From Streptomyces sp. NBC_01260 (GTDB lineage Bacteria; Actinomycetota; Actinomycetes; Streptomycetales; Streptomycetaceae), in assembly GCF_036226405.1 (NCBI RefSeq), contig NZ_CP108465.1, positions 62,001-126,000 of the forward strand: a stretch of 64,000 nucleotides of DNA. The letters are read 5' to 3'. The notes under the pieces were generated by a model, which was given only the letters and a program-made list of their open reading frames with translations, made no database searches and had not been told where the DNA came from. How positions within the stretch are numbered: the first letter of the stretch is position 1; each line of letters begins with the position of its first letter. Below are positions 25,564-33,354 of this stretch, in pieces. The translations under genes and the position numbers were made by a program.

Positions 25564-26952
25564 ATGCAGCCCGAGGTGAACGGTGCCGACGACTTCCTGG
25601 CGTCGGCGTTGGTGTCGAAGTCCCGGCTGACCCCCGACGCGGGAGCCTTCCTCGAGGAACGCGAGGAGTCCGCCTCGTACGACGTCGAGCGGGTGCCCCT
25701 GGCCGCCCTCCCGAACTGGCACCACGGAGACCGGCTCAGCCGCGAGGACGGCAAGTTCTTCACGGTCGAGGGGCTCTCCGTACGGACGGACTTCGGACCC
25801 GTTCCGCAGTGGTCCCAGCCAATCATCGTCCAGCCGGAGGTCGGCATCCTGGGGATCGTCGCCAAGCGGTTCGACGGTGTGCTCCATTTCCTCATGCAGG
25901 CGAAGATGGAGCCGGGGAACACCGCCTTCGTCCAGTACGCGGCGACCGTCCAGGCGACGCAGAGCAACTACCGGCGGGTGCACGGTGGCAGGGCCACCCC
26001 GTACCTGGATTACTTCCTGGAGGGCACGCGGCGACGCGTCCTGTTCGACCAGCTCCTCTCCGAGCACGGCTTCTGGTACCTGCACAAGAGGAACCGGAAC
26101 ATGATCGTCGAGGTGCCCGAGGACGAGGACGTCCCCGTCGAGAACGACTTCACCTGGCTCACTCTGGGCCAGGTGCGCCACCAGCTCATGCTCGGCAACC
26201 GCGTCAACATGAACGCCCGGACCGTGCTGTCCGGCATAGCGTACGGCGGTGCCGACGGCGACCTGCTGTCCTACGGCGAGCAGCCCGAGGGCTTCCACGC
26301 CGAGCTCCTGGAGTCGCACCGGACGCCGAGCTCGGCGGACGACCTCGCCGGCGCGCTGACGTGGCTCTTCGACCAGAAGGCGAAGTACAGCCTGGACGCC
26401 AGACGGATCAGCCTGCGGGACATGGACGACTGGATCTGCGACGACGAGAGCATCCGCCACCGTGACGGCCGCATCTTCGACATCATCGGCATGTCGGTCA
26501 AGGCCACGAGCCGGGAGGTCGGCACCTGGTGGCAGCCCATGCTCGAACCCCGCCCCGGCAACGCCGTCGCCCTGGTCTGCCAGCGGCGGAACGGGGTACT
26601 GCAGTTCCTGCTCCAGGCCACGATCCAGCCCGGCCTGACCGACCGGCTCGAACTCGGCCCCACCGTCCAGTTCTCCCCGGGCTACCACCGCGGCCCCCAG
26701 GACCTCCCGCCGCTGACGGAGTACCTCGACGCATCCGCGTCGTGGACCCGGCTCGACACCATCCAGTCGGAGGACGGCGGCCGTTTCTCCAAGGCGGACA
26801 CCCGCCACCTGGTCGTCGAGGTCCCCGAGGACCACACGGTCGAGGCACCGGACAACTACCGCTGGATCAGCCTGAACCTGCTCAGCCGCCTGATCCACTT
26901 CGGATACCACGTCAACGTCGAGGCCCGCAGCCTGGCCTCCTGCCTGCTCTGA
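25564..26952 (+). CDS. NDP-hexose 2,3-dehydratase
   Basis: Removes the 2-hydroxyl from dTDP-4-keto-6-deoxyglucose, giving the 3,4-diketo-2,6-dideoxy sugar; the defining step of 2,6-dideoxyhexoses (EvaA/TylX3 family). The 462-residue protein shows the family's internal duplication: a block at about 60-230 (REDGKFFTVEGLSVRTD, VPQWSQPIIVQPEVGILG, GVLHFLMQAKMEPGN) recurs at about 295-455 (RDGRIFDIIGMSVKAT, VGTWWQPMLEPRPGN, GVLQFLLQATIQPGL). ATG 25564 is chosen for its GAAAGGAAG site. First of three co-directional sugar genes ending in a strong terminator at 29068. Confidence 0.95.
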   Translation: MQPEVNGADDFLASALVSKSRLTPDAGAFLEEREESASYDVERVPLAALPNWHHGDRLSREDGKFFTVEGLSVRTDFGPVPQWSQPIIVQPEVGILGIVAKRFDGVLHFLMQAKMEPGNTAFVQYAATVQATQSNYRRVHGGRATPYLDYFLEGTRRRVLFDQLLSEHGFWYLHKRNRNMIVEVPEDEDVPVENDFTWLTLGQVRHQLMLGNRVNMNARTVLSGIAYGGADGDLLSYGEQPEGFHAELLESHRTPSSADDLAGALTWLFDQKAKYSLDARRISLRDMDDWICDDESIRHRDGRIFDIIGMSVKATSREVGTWWQPMLEPRPGNAVALVCQRRNGVLQFLLQATIQPGLTDRLELGPTVQFSPGYHRGPQDLPPLTEYLDASASWTRLDTIQSEDGGRFSKADTRHLVVEVPEDHTVEAPDNYRWISLNLLSRLIHFGYHVNVEARSLASCLL

Positions 26953-27016
26953 CGGGCCGTCGGAACTACCGGGAACCGCGGTTCCCGAACCACGCAAACC
27001 CTCTGGAGGTACGGGA

Positions 27017-28015
27017 GTGAACTCCCCGCTCATCGTGGTGCTGGGCGCCGCGGGCTTCGTCGGCTCCGCCGTCTTCCGCGAGCTGGCACAGCATCCGGTC
27101 CGGATTCGGGCCGTCTCCCGACGGAAGTGCCCTGTCCCCGAGAATGCCCGCGCCGAGATCGAGGTGGTCTCCGCGGACCTTCTCGAACCCGGCAGCATGG
27201 CCGCCGCCGTCGCCGACGCCGATGTCGTCATCCACGCACTGGCGTACCTGGAGGGTGCCTCCACCTGGCGCATAGCGGACGGCGACCCGGGCGCCGAACG
27301 CGTCCACGTCGGCCTGATGCGGGATCTGCTGGATGCCCTCGGCGACCGCCCCGCTTCCCGGGAGCCCGCGACCGTCCTGTTCACCGGATCGGTCACGGCG
27401 GCCGGCGACTCGGACAAGGAGGTCCGGGACGGCACCGAACCCGACCGGCCGAAGGGCTACTACGAACGACTGAAACTCGAGGCGGAACAATTGCTGCTGG
27501 CGGCCGACGCGGCAGGAACGGTGCGGGGCGCCAGCCTGCGCCTCACCACGTTGTACGGCTACAGCGCCGGGTCCACCGCCCGGGACAAGGGCATCGTCTC
27601 CACGATGACGCGCCGCGCGGTGGCCGGCGAGCCCCTGACCATGTGGCACGACGGAACAGTGCGCCGGGACCTGCTCCACGTCGATGACGCCGCCCGCGCC
27701 TTCTGGGCCGCCGTCCCGCACATGGATGTGCTCGGGGGAAAGCGCCGGCTGATCGGCACCGGCCGAGGGGCCGCGCTCGGGGACGTGTTCACCAAGGTCT
27801 CCGCGCTGGTCGCCGAGCAGACGGGCGCCGAACCGGTGCCGGTGGTCTCCGTCGAGCCGCCGGAGTACGCCGAGGTCAGCGACTTCCGGAGCGTGACCGT
27901 CGACTCCTCCGCGTTCCGGGCCGCCACCGGCTGGGAACCGCAGGTGTCCCTGGAGGAGGGCCTGCGTCTGACGACGGAGTTCTGCACCGACGGCCGGGAG
28001 GCCGACGTGTGGTGA
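27017..28015 (+). CDS. NDP-4-keto-6-deoxyhexose 4-ketoreductase
   Basis: NAD(P)H-dependent reduction of the C4 ketone, normally the last sugar-building step. The 332-residue SDR starts MNSPLIVVLGAAGFVGSAVFREL with the GxxGxxG dinucleotide motif, and carries VLFTGSVTAAGDSD, the YYERLKLEAE catalytic Tyr-Lys, TLYGYSAG and HDGTVRRDLLHVDDAARAFW, as in EryBIV/UrdR-type reductases. The GTG at 27017 follows a CTGGAGGT site, 64 bp after the dehydratase. Together with the 2,3-dehydratase, 3-ketoreductase and epimerase it completes a 2,6-dideoxyhexose. No aminotransferase or C-methyltransferase is present, so a neutral sugar is expected. C4 stereochemistry cannot be read from sequence by eye. Confidence 0.92.
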   Translation: MNSPLIVVLGAAGFVGSAVFRELAQHPVRIRAVSRRKCPVPENARAEIEVVSADLLEPGSMAAAVADADVVIHALAYLEGASTWRIADGDPGAERVHVGLMRDLLDALGDRPASREPATVLFTGSVTAAGDSDKEVRDGTEPDRPKGYYERLKLEAEQLLLAADAAGTVRGASLRLTTLYGYSAGSTARDKGIVSTMTRRAVAGEPLTMWHDGTVRRDLLHVDDAARAFWAAVPHMDVLGGKRRLIGTGRGAALGDVFTKVSALVAEQTGAEPVPVVSVEPPEYAEVSDFRSVTVDSSAFRAATGWEPQVSLEEGLRLTTEFCTDGREADVW

Positions 28016-28061
28016 GCCCGTCGCCGCGCAAGCACCCATCGCTGAAGGAGGAGAAGGACGC

Positions 28062-29048
28062 GTGATCTACACACAGCTGGGCCGTACCGGTCTGCGGGTC
28101 AGCAGGCTGGCCCTCGGCACCGTCAACTTCGGTGGCCGGGTCGAGGAGCCGGAGGCGCACCGGCTCCTGGACCATGGCCTGGACCGGGGCATCAATTTGA
28201 TCGACACCGCCAACATCTACGGCTGGCGCGTCCACAAGGGCCACACCGAAGAGGTCATCGGCCGCTGGCTCGGCAAGAGCCCGGGCCGCCGCGACCAGGT
28301 CGTCCTGACCACCAAGGTGGGCGACCCGATGGGCGAGGGCCCCAACGACCACGGTCTGTCCGCCCGCAACATCGTCGCGGCCTGCGAGGCGTCGCTCAAG
28401 CGGCTCGGAACGGACTGGATCGACGTCTACCAGATGCACCACCTCGACCGGACCGTGGGCTGGGACGAGGTCTGGCAGGCCATGGACCTCCTGGTCGCCC
28501 AGGGCAAGGTGCGCTACGTCGGCTCGTCCAACTTCGCCGGCTGGGACATCGCGTCCGCGCAGGCGGCCGCGCAGCGCAGGAACAGCCTGGGCCTGGTCAC
28601 CGAGCAGTGCGTCTACAACCTGGTCACCCGGTACGCCGAGCTCGAGGTGATTCCCGCAGCCCAGGCGTACGGACTCGGACTCTTCGTCTGGTCACCGCTG
28701 CACGGCGGCCTGCTCGGCGGCGTGCTGCGCAAGATGGAGACCAACTCGGCCGTCAAGTCCGCGCAGGGCCGCGGCCTGGAGGCCCTGAACGCGCAGCGCG
28801 ACACCATCGAGGCCTACGAGAAGCTCTGCGCCGGTCACGGCCTGGATCCGGCGGTGGTCGGCATGGCCTGGACGCTGTCCCGCCCCGGGGTGACCGGCGT
28901 GGTGATCGGCCCGCGGACCGAGCAGCACATCGATGGCGCACTCGAAGCCCTGGACTGCGAGCTGCCCGAGTCCCTCCTCGCCGACCTCGACGTGCTCTTC
29001 CCGTCGCTCGGCAGCGGCGGCCCCGCCCCCGACTGCTGGTTGACCTGA
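28062..29048 (+). CDS. NDP-hexose 3-ketoreductase (aldo/keto reductase)
   Basis: Reduces the C3 ketone left by the 2,3-dehydratase. The 328-residue aldo/keto reductase starts MIYTQLGRTGLRVSRLALGT and has LIDTANIYG (Asp and Tyr), LTTKVG (Lys), YQMHHLD (His), YVGSSNFAGWDI, and a TGVVIGPRT cofactor site, matching the 3-ketoreductases paired with EvaA-type dehydratases (EryBII/TylC1-like). The GTG at 28062 follows AAGGAGGAGAAGG. Third gene of the rightward sugar operon; a 13-bp stem hairpin begins 20 bp after its stop. The alternative of a general reductase is much less likely given the context. Confidence 0.92.
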   Translation: MIYTQLGRTGLRVSRLALGTVNFGGRVEEPEAHRLLDHGLDRGINLIDTANIYGWRVHKGHTEEVIGRWLGKSPGRRDQVVLTTKVGDPMGEGPNDHGLSARNIVAACEASLKRLGTDWIDVYQMHHLDRTVGWDEVWQAMDLLVAQGKVRYVGSSNFAGWDIASAQAAAQRRNSLGLVTEQCVYNLVTRYAELEVIPAAQAYGLGLFVWSPLHGGLLGGVLRKMETNSAVKSAQGRGLEALNAQRDTIEAYEKLCAGHGLDPAVVGMAWTLSRPGVTGVVIGPRTEQHIDGALEALDCELPESLLADLDVLFPSLGSGGPAPDCWLT

Positions 29049-29067
29049 CCTGACACAGAGGTGACGA

Positions 29068-29100
29068 AGTGCCCGGCAACTGACGAGGTTGCCGGGCACT
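29068..29100 (+). terminator. Hairpin terminator after the sugar operon
   Basis: Perfect 13-bp inverted repeat, arms 29068-29080 and 29088-29100, 7-base loop, 20 bp after the 3-ketoreductase stop. The rest of the gap to 29375 (about 275 bp) has no gene; its AT-richer end near 29340-29360 may hold the promoter of the next operon. Confidence 0.85.
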
Positions 29101-29375
29101 CGTTGTTCCGCGCGGCCCCGCCCCCGCACAGTCGTCAGGACCCCGTCCGAGCGGCAGTCCGCTCCGGGCCGTCGTCCCCGACGGCCGGAGCCGCTTCCCG
29201 AACCCGATCATCGTCGCGTACCCGCACCCGCCCCACGACGGTGACGCCTGCCCCGGCGCTCGAGCCCGCTTCTAGGCCGTGCTGGTCAACTTGAGGCCGC
29301 TGAAGTCGACCCGCTGCCGTCGCGTCGGTGCCGAAAGTCCAGTTCTCATCCATTCATACAGGCGAGGGTCGGGCG

Positions 29376-31181
29376 ATGTGTCGGATATTTGGTCACTTGA
29401 ACGGAACGGTGACTCCTTACGAACTCCAGACGGTCGGCGCACTTCAGCGGCACGGCGGCCCCGACGGCCAGGGCAGCGCGCACGGCGCGGAGTGGTCCGT
29501 CGGGAACAACCGGCTGGCCATCGTCGACCCTGACGGTGGCAGACAGCCCTACGAGCTGCTGGACGGCCGGATACGAGTCGTCTTCAACGGCGAGATCTAC
29601 AACCACGACGAGCTCCGGCAAAGGCTGCGCGCACGGGGATACACGTTCACCGACCGCTGTGACGGATCGATCCTCCCGGCGCTGTACGACGTCTACGGCG
29701 ACAGCTTCCCCGAACACCTGGACGGCATGTACGCGATCGCCGTCCTCGACCTGCGCGCCGAGCCACGGCTCGTGCTCGCCACCGACCACGTGGGCATGAA
29801 GCCCTTGTACTACCGGTGGGACCCGGCATCGGGAGCGCTTCACTTCTCTTCGGAGATCCCCGCCCTGCTCGCCTTCGACGCGGTGTCCAACTCCCTCTGG
29901 GCGCCGGGCCTCGACGCCTATCTCGCGACCAGGACACCCTTCGGCGAACAGACGATGTTCGCCGACATCAAGGTGCTGCCCCCGGCCGCCACACTGGTCT
30001 GCGACCGGACCTCCGGGATGCGCGTCCTGCGCCGGAACCCGCCCGAGCCCGGCCTGTTGCCCGGCGGCGACACCCCGGGCCGGCTGCGGGAGATGCTGCG
30101 CCACGAGGTGAGCCGGCTCCGGGTGGCCGACGTCCCGCTCGCCTCGATCACGTCCGGCGGGCTCGACTCCGGCCTGGTCACGGCGCTCGCCGCACAGGAC
30201 GGCGGCGACCTGCACACCTTCAACCTCTCCTACAAGGGCACCTGGCCCGGCGACGAGCGCGTGTACGCGCGCCAGATCGCGGAGCGCACCGGAGCGGTCT
30301 ACCACCAGGTGGAGATCGACCAGGCCACCTTCCCCGACCTGATGGCGGACGTCGTGTGGCACCTGGGTCAGCCGAACGCCGACCCGATCACGCTCAGCAC
30401 CTACGCCCTGTTCCGCGCCGTCCGGGACGCCGGCTTCAAGGCCGCGCTCACCGGCGACGGCGCGGACGAGGTCTTCGGCGGCTACGACCGGATGCGCGAG
30501 GCGGCACGGACCCCCGGAGCGTGGTCCGCGGCGTACCGGGACGCCCTCGCCGTCGTCCCCGCGCGACGGCGGAACCGGCTCTACACCAAGGACTACGCCG
30601 CCGAGGTGGACCGCACGACGCCGCTTCCCGAGCGGGCAGGCCGCTTGCTGCGCGACGACGGCGACAGCCCGCTGGGACGGATCACCGCGTTCGAGATGGA
30701 GTACCGGCTGCCCGCCTACCACCTGCGCCGCGTGGACCACCTGAGCATGGCGCACTCGGTCGAGGTGCGACTGCCGTTCTGCCAGCGCGACATCGTCGCC
30801 TTCGGCCGGGCGCTGCCCGACTCCCAGCGCATCAGCGGCGGGCAGGTGAAACGGGCGCTCTACGGCGCCGCGTCCGGACTGCTGCCGCAGGACGTCCTGA
30901 ACCGGCCCAAGCAGCCCTTCACCCTGCCGATCACCGCGATGCTCGCCCCCGGGCGGCCGCTGTGGAACTACGCCCGGGACATGCTGGCCGTGAGCCGGCT
31001 GCGCTCCGCGGGCCAGATCGACCCCACCGCCGTACAGAACCTCTTCACGGCCCAGGCCGACCGCCCGGACGCCACCGCGGCGCTGACGATCTGGGCCCTG
31101 CTGGTGCACGAGATATGGCAGGACCTGTTCCTGCGGCCCGGCGCACGGGTGGGAGCCGCGACAGGGGTGATGTCCGCGTGA
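29376..31181 (+). CDS. Class II glutamine amidotransferase, asparagine synthetase-like
   Basis: Makes an amide from a carboxylate using glutamine and ATP. The 601-residue protein starts MCRIFGHLNG, placing the glutaminase nucleophile Cys at position 2 once the initiator Met is removed; RHGGPDGQG, NNRLAIVD and VVFNGEIYNHDELR complete the glutaminase domain. The synthetase domain has the PP-loop SGGLDSG near 260 and ALTGDGADEVFGGYDR. Length fits AsnB-type enzymes. Relatives in secondary metabolism make malonamate (OxyD), glutarimide precursors or beta-lactams (which lose Cys2). Cys2 is kept here, so it should use glutamine. It overlaps the PrpF-like gene (GTGA), heading a four-gene operon. Free asparagine synthesis is possible, but the context suggests a pathway acid as substrate. 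Confidence 0.92.
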   Translation: MCRIFGHLNGTVTPYELQTVGALQRHGGPDGQGSAHGAEWSVGNNRLAIVDPDGGRQPYELLDGRIRVVFNGEIYNHDELRQRLRARGYTFTDRCDGSILPALYDVYGDSFPEHLDGMYAIAVLDLRAEPRLVLATDHVGMKPLYYRWDPASGALHFSSEIPALLAFDAVSNSLWAPGLDAYLATRTPFGEQTMFADIKVLPPAATLVCDRTSGMRVLRRNPPEPGLLPGGDTPGRLREMLRHEVSRLRVADVPLASITSGGLDSGLVTALAAQDGGDLHTFNLSYKGTWPGDERVYARQIAERTGAVYHQVEIDQATFPDLMADVVWHLGQPNADPITLSTYALFRAVRDAGFKAALTGDGADEVFGGYDRMREAARTPGAWSAAYRDALAVVPARRRNRLYTKDYAAEVDRTTPLPERAGRLLRDDGDSPLGRITAFEMEYRLPAYHLRRVDHLSMAHSVEVRLPFCQRDIVAFGRALPDSQRISGGQVKRALYGAASGLLPQDVLNRPKQPFTLPITAMLAPGRPLWNYARDMLAVSRLRSAGQIDPTAVQNLFTAQADRPDATAALTIWALLVHEIWQDLFLRPGARVGAATGVMSA

Positions 31182-32224
31182 TCGGCCACATCGCCTACGC
31201 CTCCGGAGCGCCCTGCCCCACGCTCGTCCTCGACGCGCGGCAGTTCCCGCGAGAGAGCGGACCGCTCCTTGAGGCCCTCACCGGCGTCCGCCGCCGGCTG
31301 GTGCTGTCCGGCGGGGCGCACATCCTCAAGATCGCGCTGATCGAGTCCTCGTCGCATCCGCTGTTCGATCTTGACTACCGCTTCGTCCAGGCGCTCCCCG
31401 ACAGTGTCGAGCGGTTCGATCTGCGCGGCTCGTGCGGGCACTCCGTGCTGTGCTCCGTGATCGCCGCCGGACACACCGGGATGCTCCCCCGGCAGGCGCC
31501 CGGGGACCGGGCCCGGGTGCGCGTCCTCAACAACGGCGATCACCTCGTGTGCGAGATCGAGGAGGCCGACCGGGACACGGCCCGCTGCACGATGTACTTC
31601 CTGCACACGCCCCCGGTCCCGGTGTCGGGCCTGCTGCTGCGGGACGAACCGCAGACCATTCTCGACCTGGACGATGAGAAGGTGACCGTTTCCCTCGTCT
31701 CCTCGGGCAATCCGTACGTCTTCGTCGGGGCGCGGGACGCCGGAGTGTCCGGCTCCGCGGAACTGTTCGCCGGCGGGCCCGCCCTCTTCGGCCGGCTGGA
31801 ACGGATTCGTGAAGCGGCGGCCCGGCTGTTCGAATGGGCGCCCGACGGCGCGTTCCCCAAGATCGCCGTCGTGGTTCCCGACGGACCCGGCCGGATCGCG
31901 GCCCGGGCCGTGACCGTACCCGGCTGGCATCCCACGCTGGCGCTGACCGGCGCGGTCTGCCTGGGGGCGGCGAGCTGCATCCCGGACACGATTCCATGGC
32001 TCGCGGCACGGGAGGCGGGATGCCCCGACGGGCATGTGGACATCCTGACCACGGGCGGAAGCACGGCGGTGACCGCCACCACCCGGACCGGCGACGGACG
32101 CACCGAACTCGCCTGGGTCGCCGTGGGGAACAAGACCGTCCGGTTCCACGGCTCGTTCTTCCCCGAGTCACTCACCTATTTCCAACCCAGGGAGTTCGGA
32201 GAATGTCTGTCGCTTCCCGCCTGA
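31178..32224 (+). CDS. PrpF-like isomerase (aconitate/oxalomesaconate/methylitaconate isomerase superfamily)
   Basis: 348-residue protein whose order of motifs matches PrpF proteins of the diaminopimelate-epimerase fold: a SGGAHILKIALIESSSHP segment carrying the conserved Lys, LDYRFVQALP, RGSCGHSVLCSVIAAG (family SGNCGN with its Cys), and a C-terminal GAASCIPDTIPWLAARE. PrpF enzymes shift or cis/trans-isomerise the double bond of unsaturated di- and tricarboxylates. The GTG start at 31178 overlaps the amidotransferase stop and the 3' end overlaps the flavoprotein gene by 22 bases, so all are coupled. The N-terminus (MIGHIAYASGAPCPTLVLDA) lacks the usual RGGTSKG motif, so it is a divergent member. 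The substrate could be an amide or diacid from the neighbouring enzymes. Confidence 0.75.
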   Translation: MIGHIAYASGAPCPTLVLDARQFPRESGPLLEALTGVRRRLVLSGGAHILKIALIESSSHPLFDLDYRFVQALPDSVERFDLRGSCGHSVLCSVIAAGHTGMLPRQAPGDRARVRVLNNGDHLVCEIEEADRDTARCTMYFLHTPPVPVSGLLLRDEPQTILDLDDEKVTVSLVSSGNPYVFVGARDAGVSGSAELFAGGPALFGRLERIREAAARLFEWAPDGAFPKIAVVVPDGPGRIAARAVTVPGWHPTLALTGAVCLGAASCIPDTIPWLAAREAGCPDGHVDILTTGGSTAVTATTRTGDGRTELAWVAVGNKTVRFHGSFFPESLTYFQPREFGECLSLPA

Positions 32225-33354
32225 CCCGCACCGAAGGAGCCGTCCGCACCGTCGGCCCCACCCTCGCACCGCCGTTCCTGGACCTACTGCGCGACTCCGA
32301 TGCCCAAGCCGCCGTCACCGGCAGGCCCGACCCGGCGGCGCTGTCGGGACTGCGGGCCTCGGGCCTGCTCGCGACCGCCGTCCCGCAGGTGTACGGAGGC
32401 GCCGGAGGCGACGCCGTGGCCGTCAACCGGGTGGTGGAACAGGTAGCGACGGTGAACCCGTCCGTGGCGATCATCCTGTTCCAGCACTTCGCGGTGTGCG
32501 CGCGCATCGACGAATGGGGCACCGACGAGCAGAAGGCGCGGTTCCTGCCGGCCCTGGCCTCCGGCGAGTGCCTTGCCGCCTCGTCATGGAGCGAGCCCGG
32601 TGCGGGCGCCGCCAAGAAGCGGCTGGCCTCCACCGCCGAGTGGCTGCCGGACGGCCGATGGCGGCTGAACGGCGCGAAGTCGTTCACCACCGGCGCCGGT
32701 GTCGCCGACCTCTATCTCGTGCTCGTACGGACGTCGGCACAGGACGACGACGCGGGCAGCCGCTATGGCGCGGCGGGCCAGAGCTTCTTCCTCGTGCGCG
32801 GCGACAACTCCGGGCTGATCCCCGATCTGAGCCTGGACCTGGTCGGCATGCGCGGATCGGCCACGGGCTTCGTCCGCCTCAGCGACTGCGAGGTCACCGA
32901 CGACGACCGCCTGGCACCGCTCGGAGAGGCGGCGGCCGTCATCGCCGGCGTCCGCGAGAGCGGCGCGACGCTCGGTGCCGTGTCGGCCGGCATCGCCCAG
33001 GCGGCGTACGACCTCGCGGTCGGGCACCGCGCCCTCCTCGACCCGTCCCTGGCCCCGGTCGGCCGGCGCCAGATGGTCGCGCTCAGCACCCTCCTGGAGT
33101 CGGCGCACGCCTTCGTCGCGCGCGCGGGCCGGCGGTCGTCGGACGATCCGGGCCGGACCACGCTCCAGGCCAAGCTGCACGCCTCGGCGACCGCCGAGCA
33201 GATCTGCCTGGAGGTCTCCCGCATGCTCGGGTCCGCCGGTTACGTCGTCGGCCACCGGCTGAACCGGCTGATCGCCGATGCCCGAGCGGTCGCCCTGATG
33301 GGCCCGACCAACGATCTGTGCAGGGACCTGGTGGCGGCGTCATGGGAGAGCTGA
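32203..33354 (+). CDS. Acyl-CoA dehydrogenase-like flavoprotein
   Basis: 383-residue FAD protein of the acyl-CoA dehydrogenase superfamily. The N-terminal helical domain includes LRASGLLATAVPQVYGGAGGDAV and NPSVAIILFQHFAV; the middle beta domain has AASSWSEPGAG and LNGAKSFTTGAGVADLYLVLV; the C-terminal helices include RMLGSAGYVVGHRLNRLIADARAVALMGPTNDL. At the place of the catalytic Glu in IYEGT-type enzymes this protein has MGPT (Gly367), so ordinary alpha-proton abstraction is doubtful. Relatives with this change are often flavin monooxygenases or unusual desaturases. It overlaps both neighbours (22 bases upstream, 13 downstream). Its substrate is probably the amide or acid handled by the adjacent amidotransferase and isomerase. 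Confidence 0.85.
   Translation: MSVASRLTRTEGAVRTVGPTLAPPFLDLLRDSDAQAAVTGRPDPAALSGLRASGLLATAVPQVYGGAGGDAVAVNRVVEQVATVNPSVAIILFQHFAVCARIDEWGTDEQKARFLPALASGECLAASSWSEPGAGAAKKRLASTAEWLPDGRWRLNGAKSFTTGAGVADLYLVLVRTSAQDDDAGSRYGAAGQSFFLVRGDNSGLIPDLSLDLVGMRGSATGFVRLSDCEVTDDDRLAPLGEAAAVIAGVRESGATLGAVSAGIAQAAYDLAVGHRALLDPSLAPVGRRQMVALSTLLESAHAFVARAGRRSSDDPGRTTLQAKLHASATAEQICLEVSRMLGSAGYVVGHRLNRLIADARAVALMGPTNDLCRDLVAASWES

Noticed and set aside
29376..31181. Beta-lactam synthetase as identity of the asparagine synthetase-like gene
   Set aside because: Beta-lactam synthetases have lost the N-terminal catalytic Cys and are about 100 residues shorter; this protein starts MCRIFG and is 601 residues.
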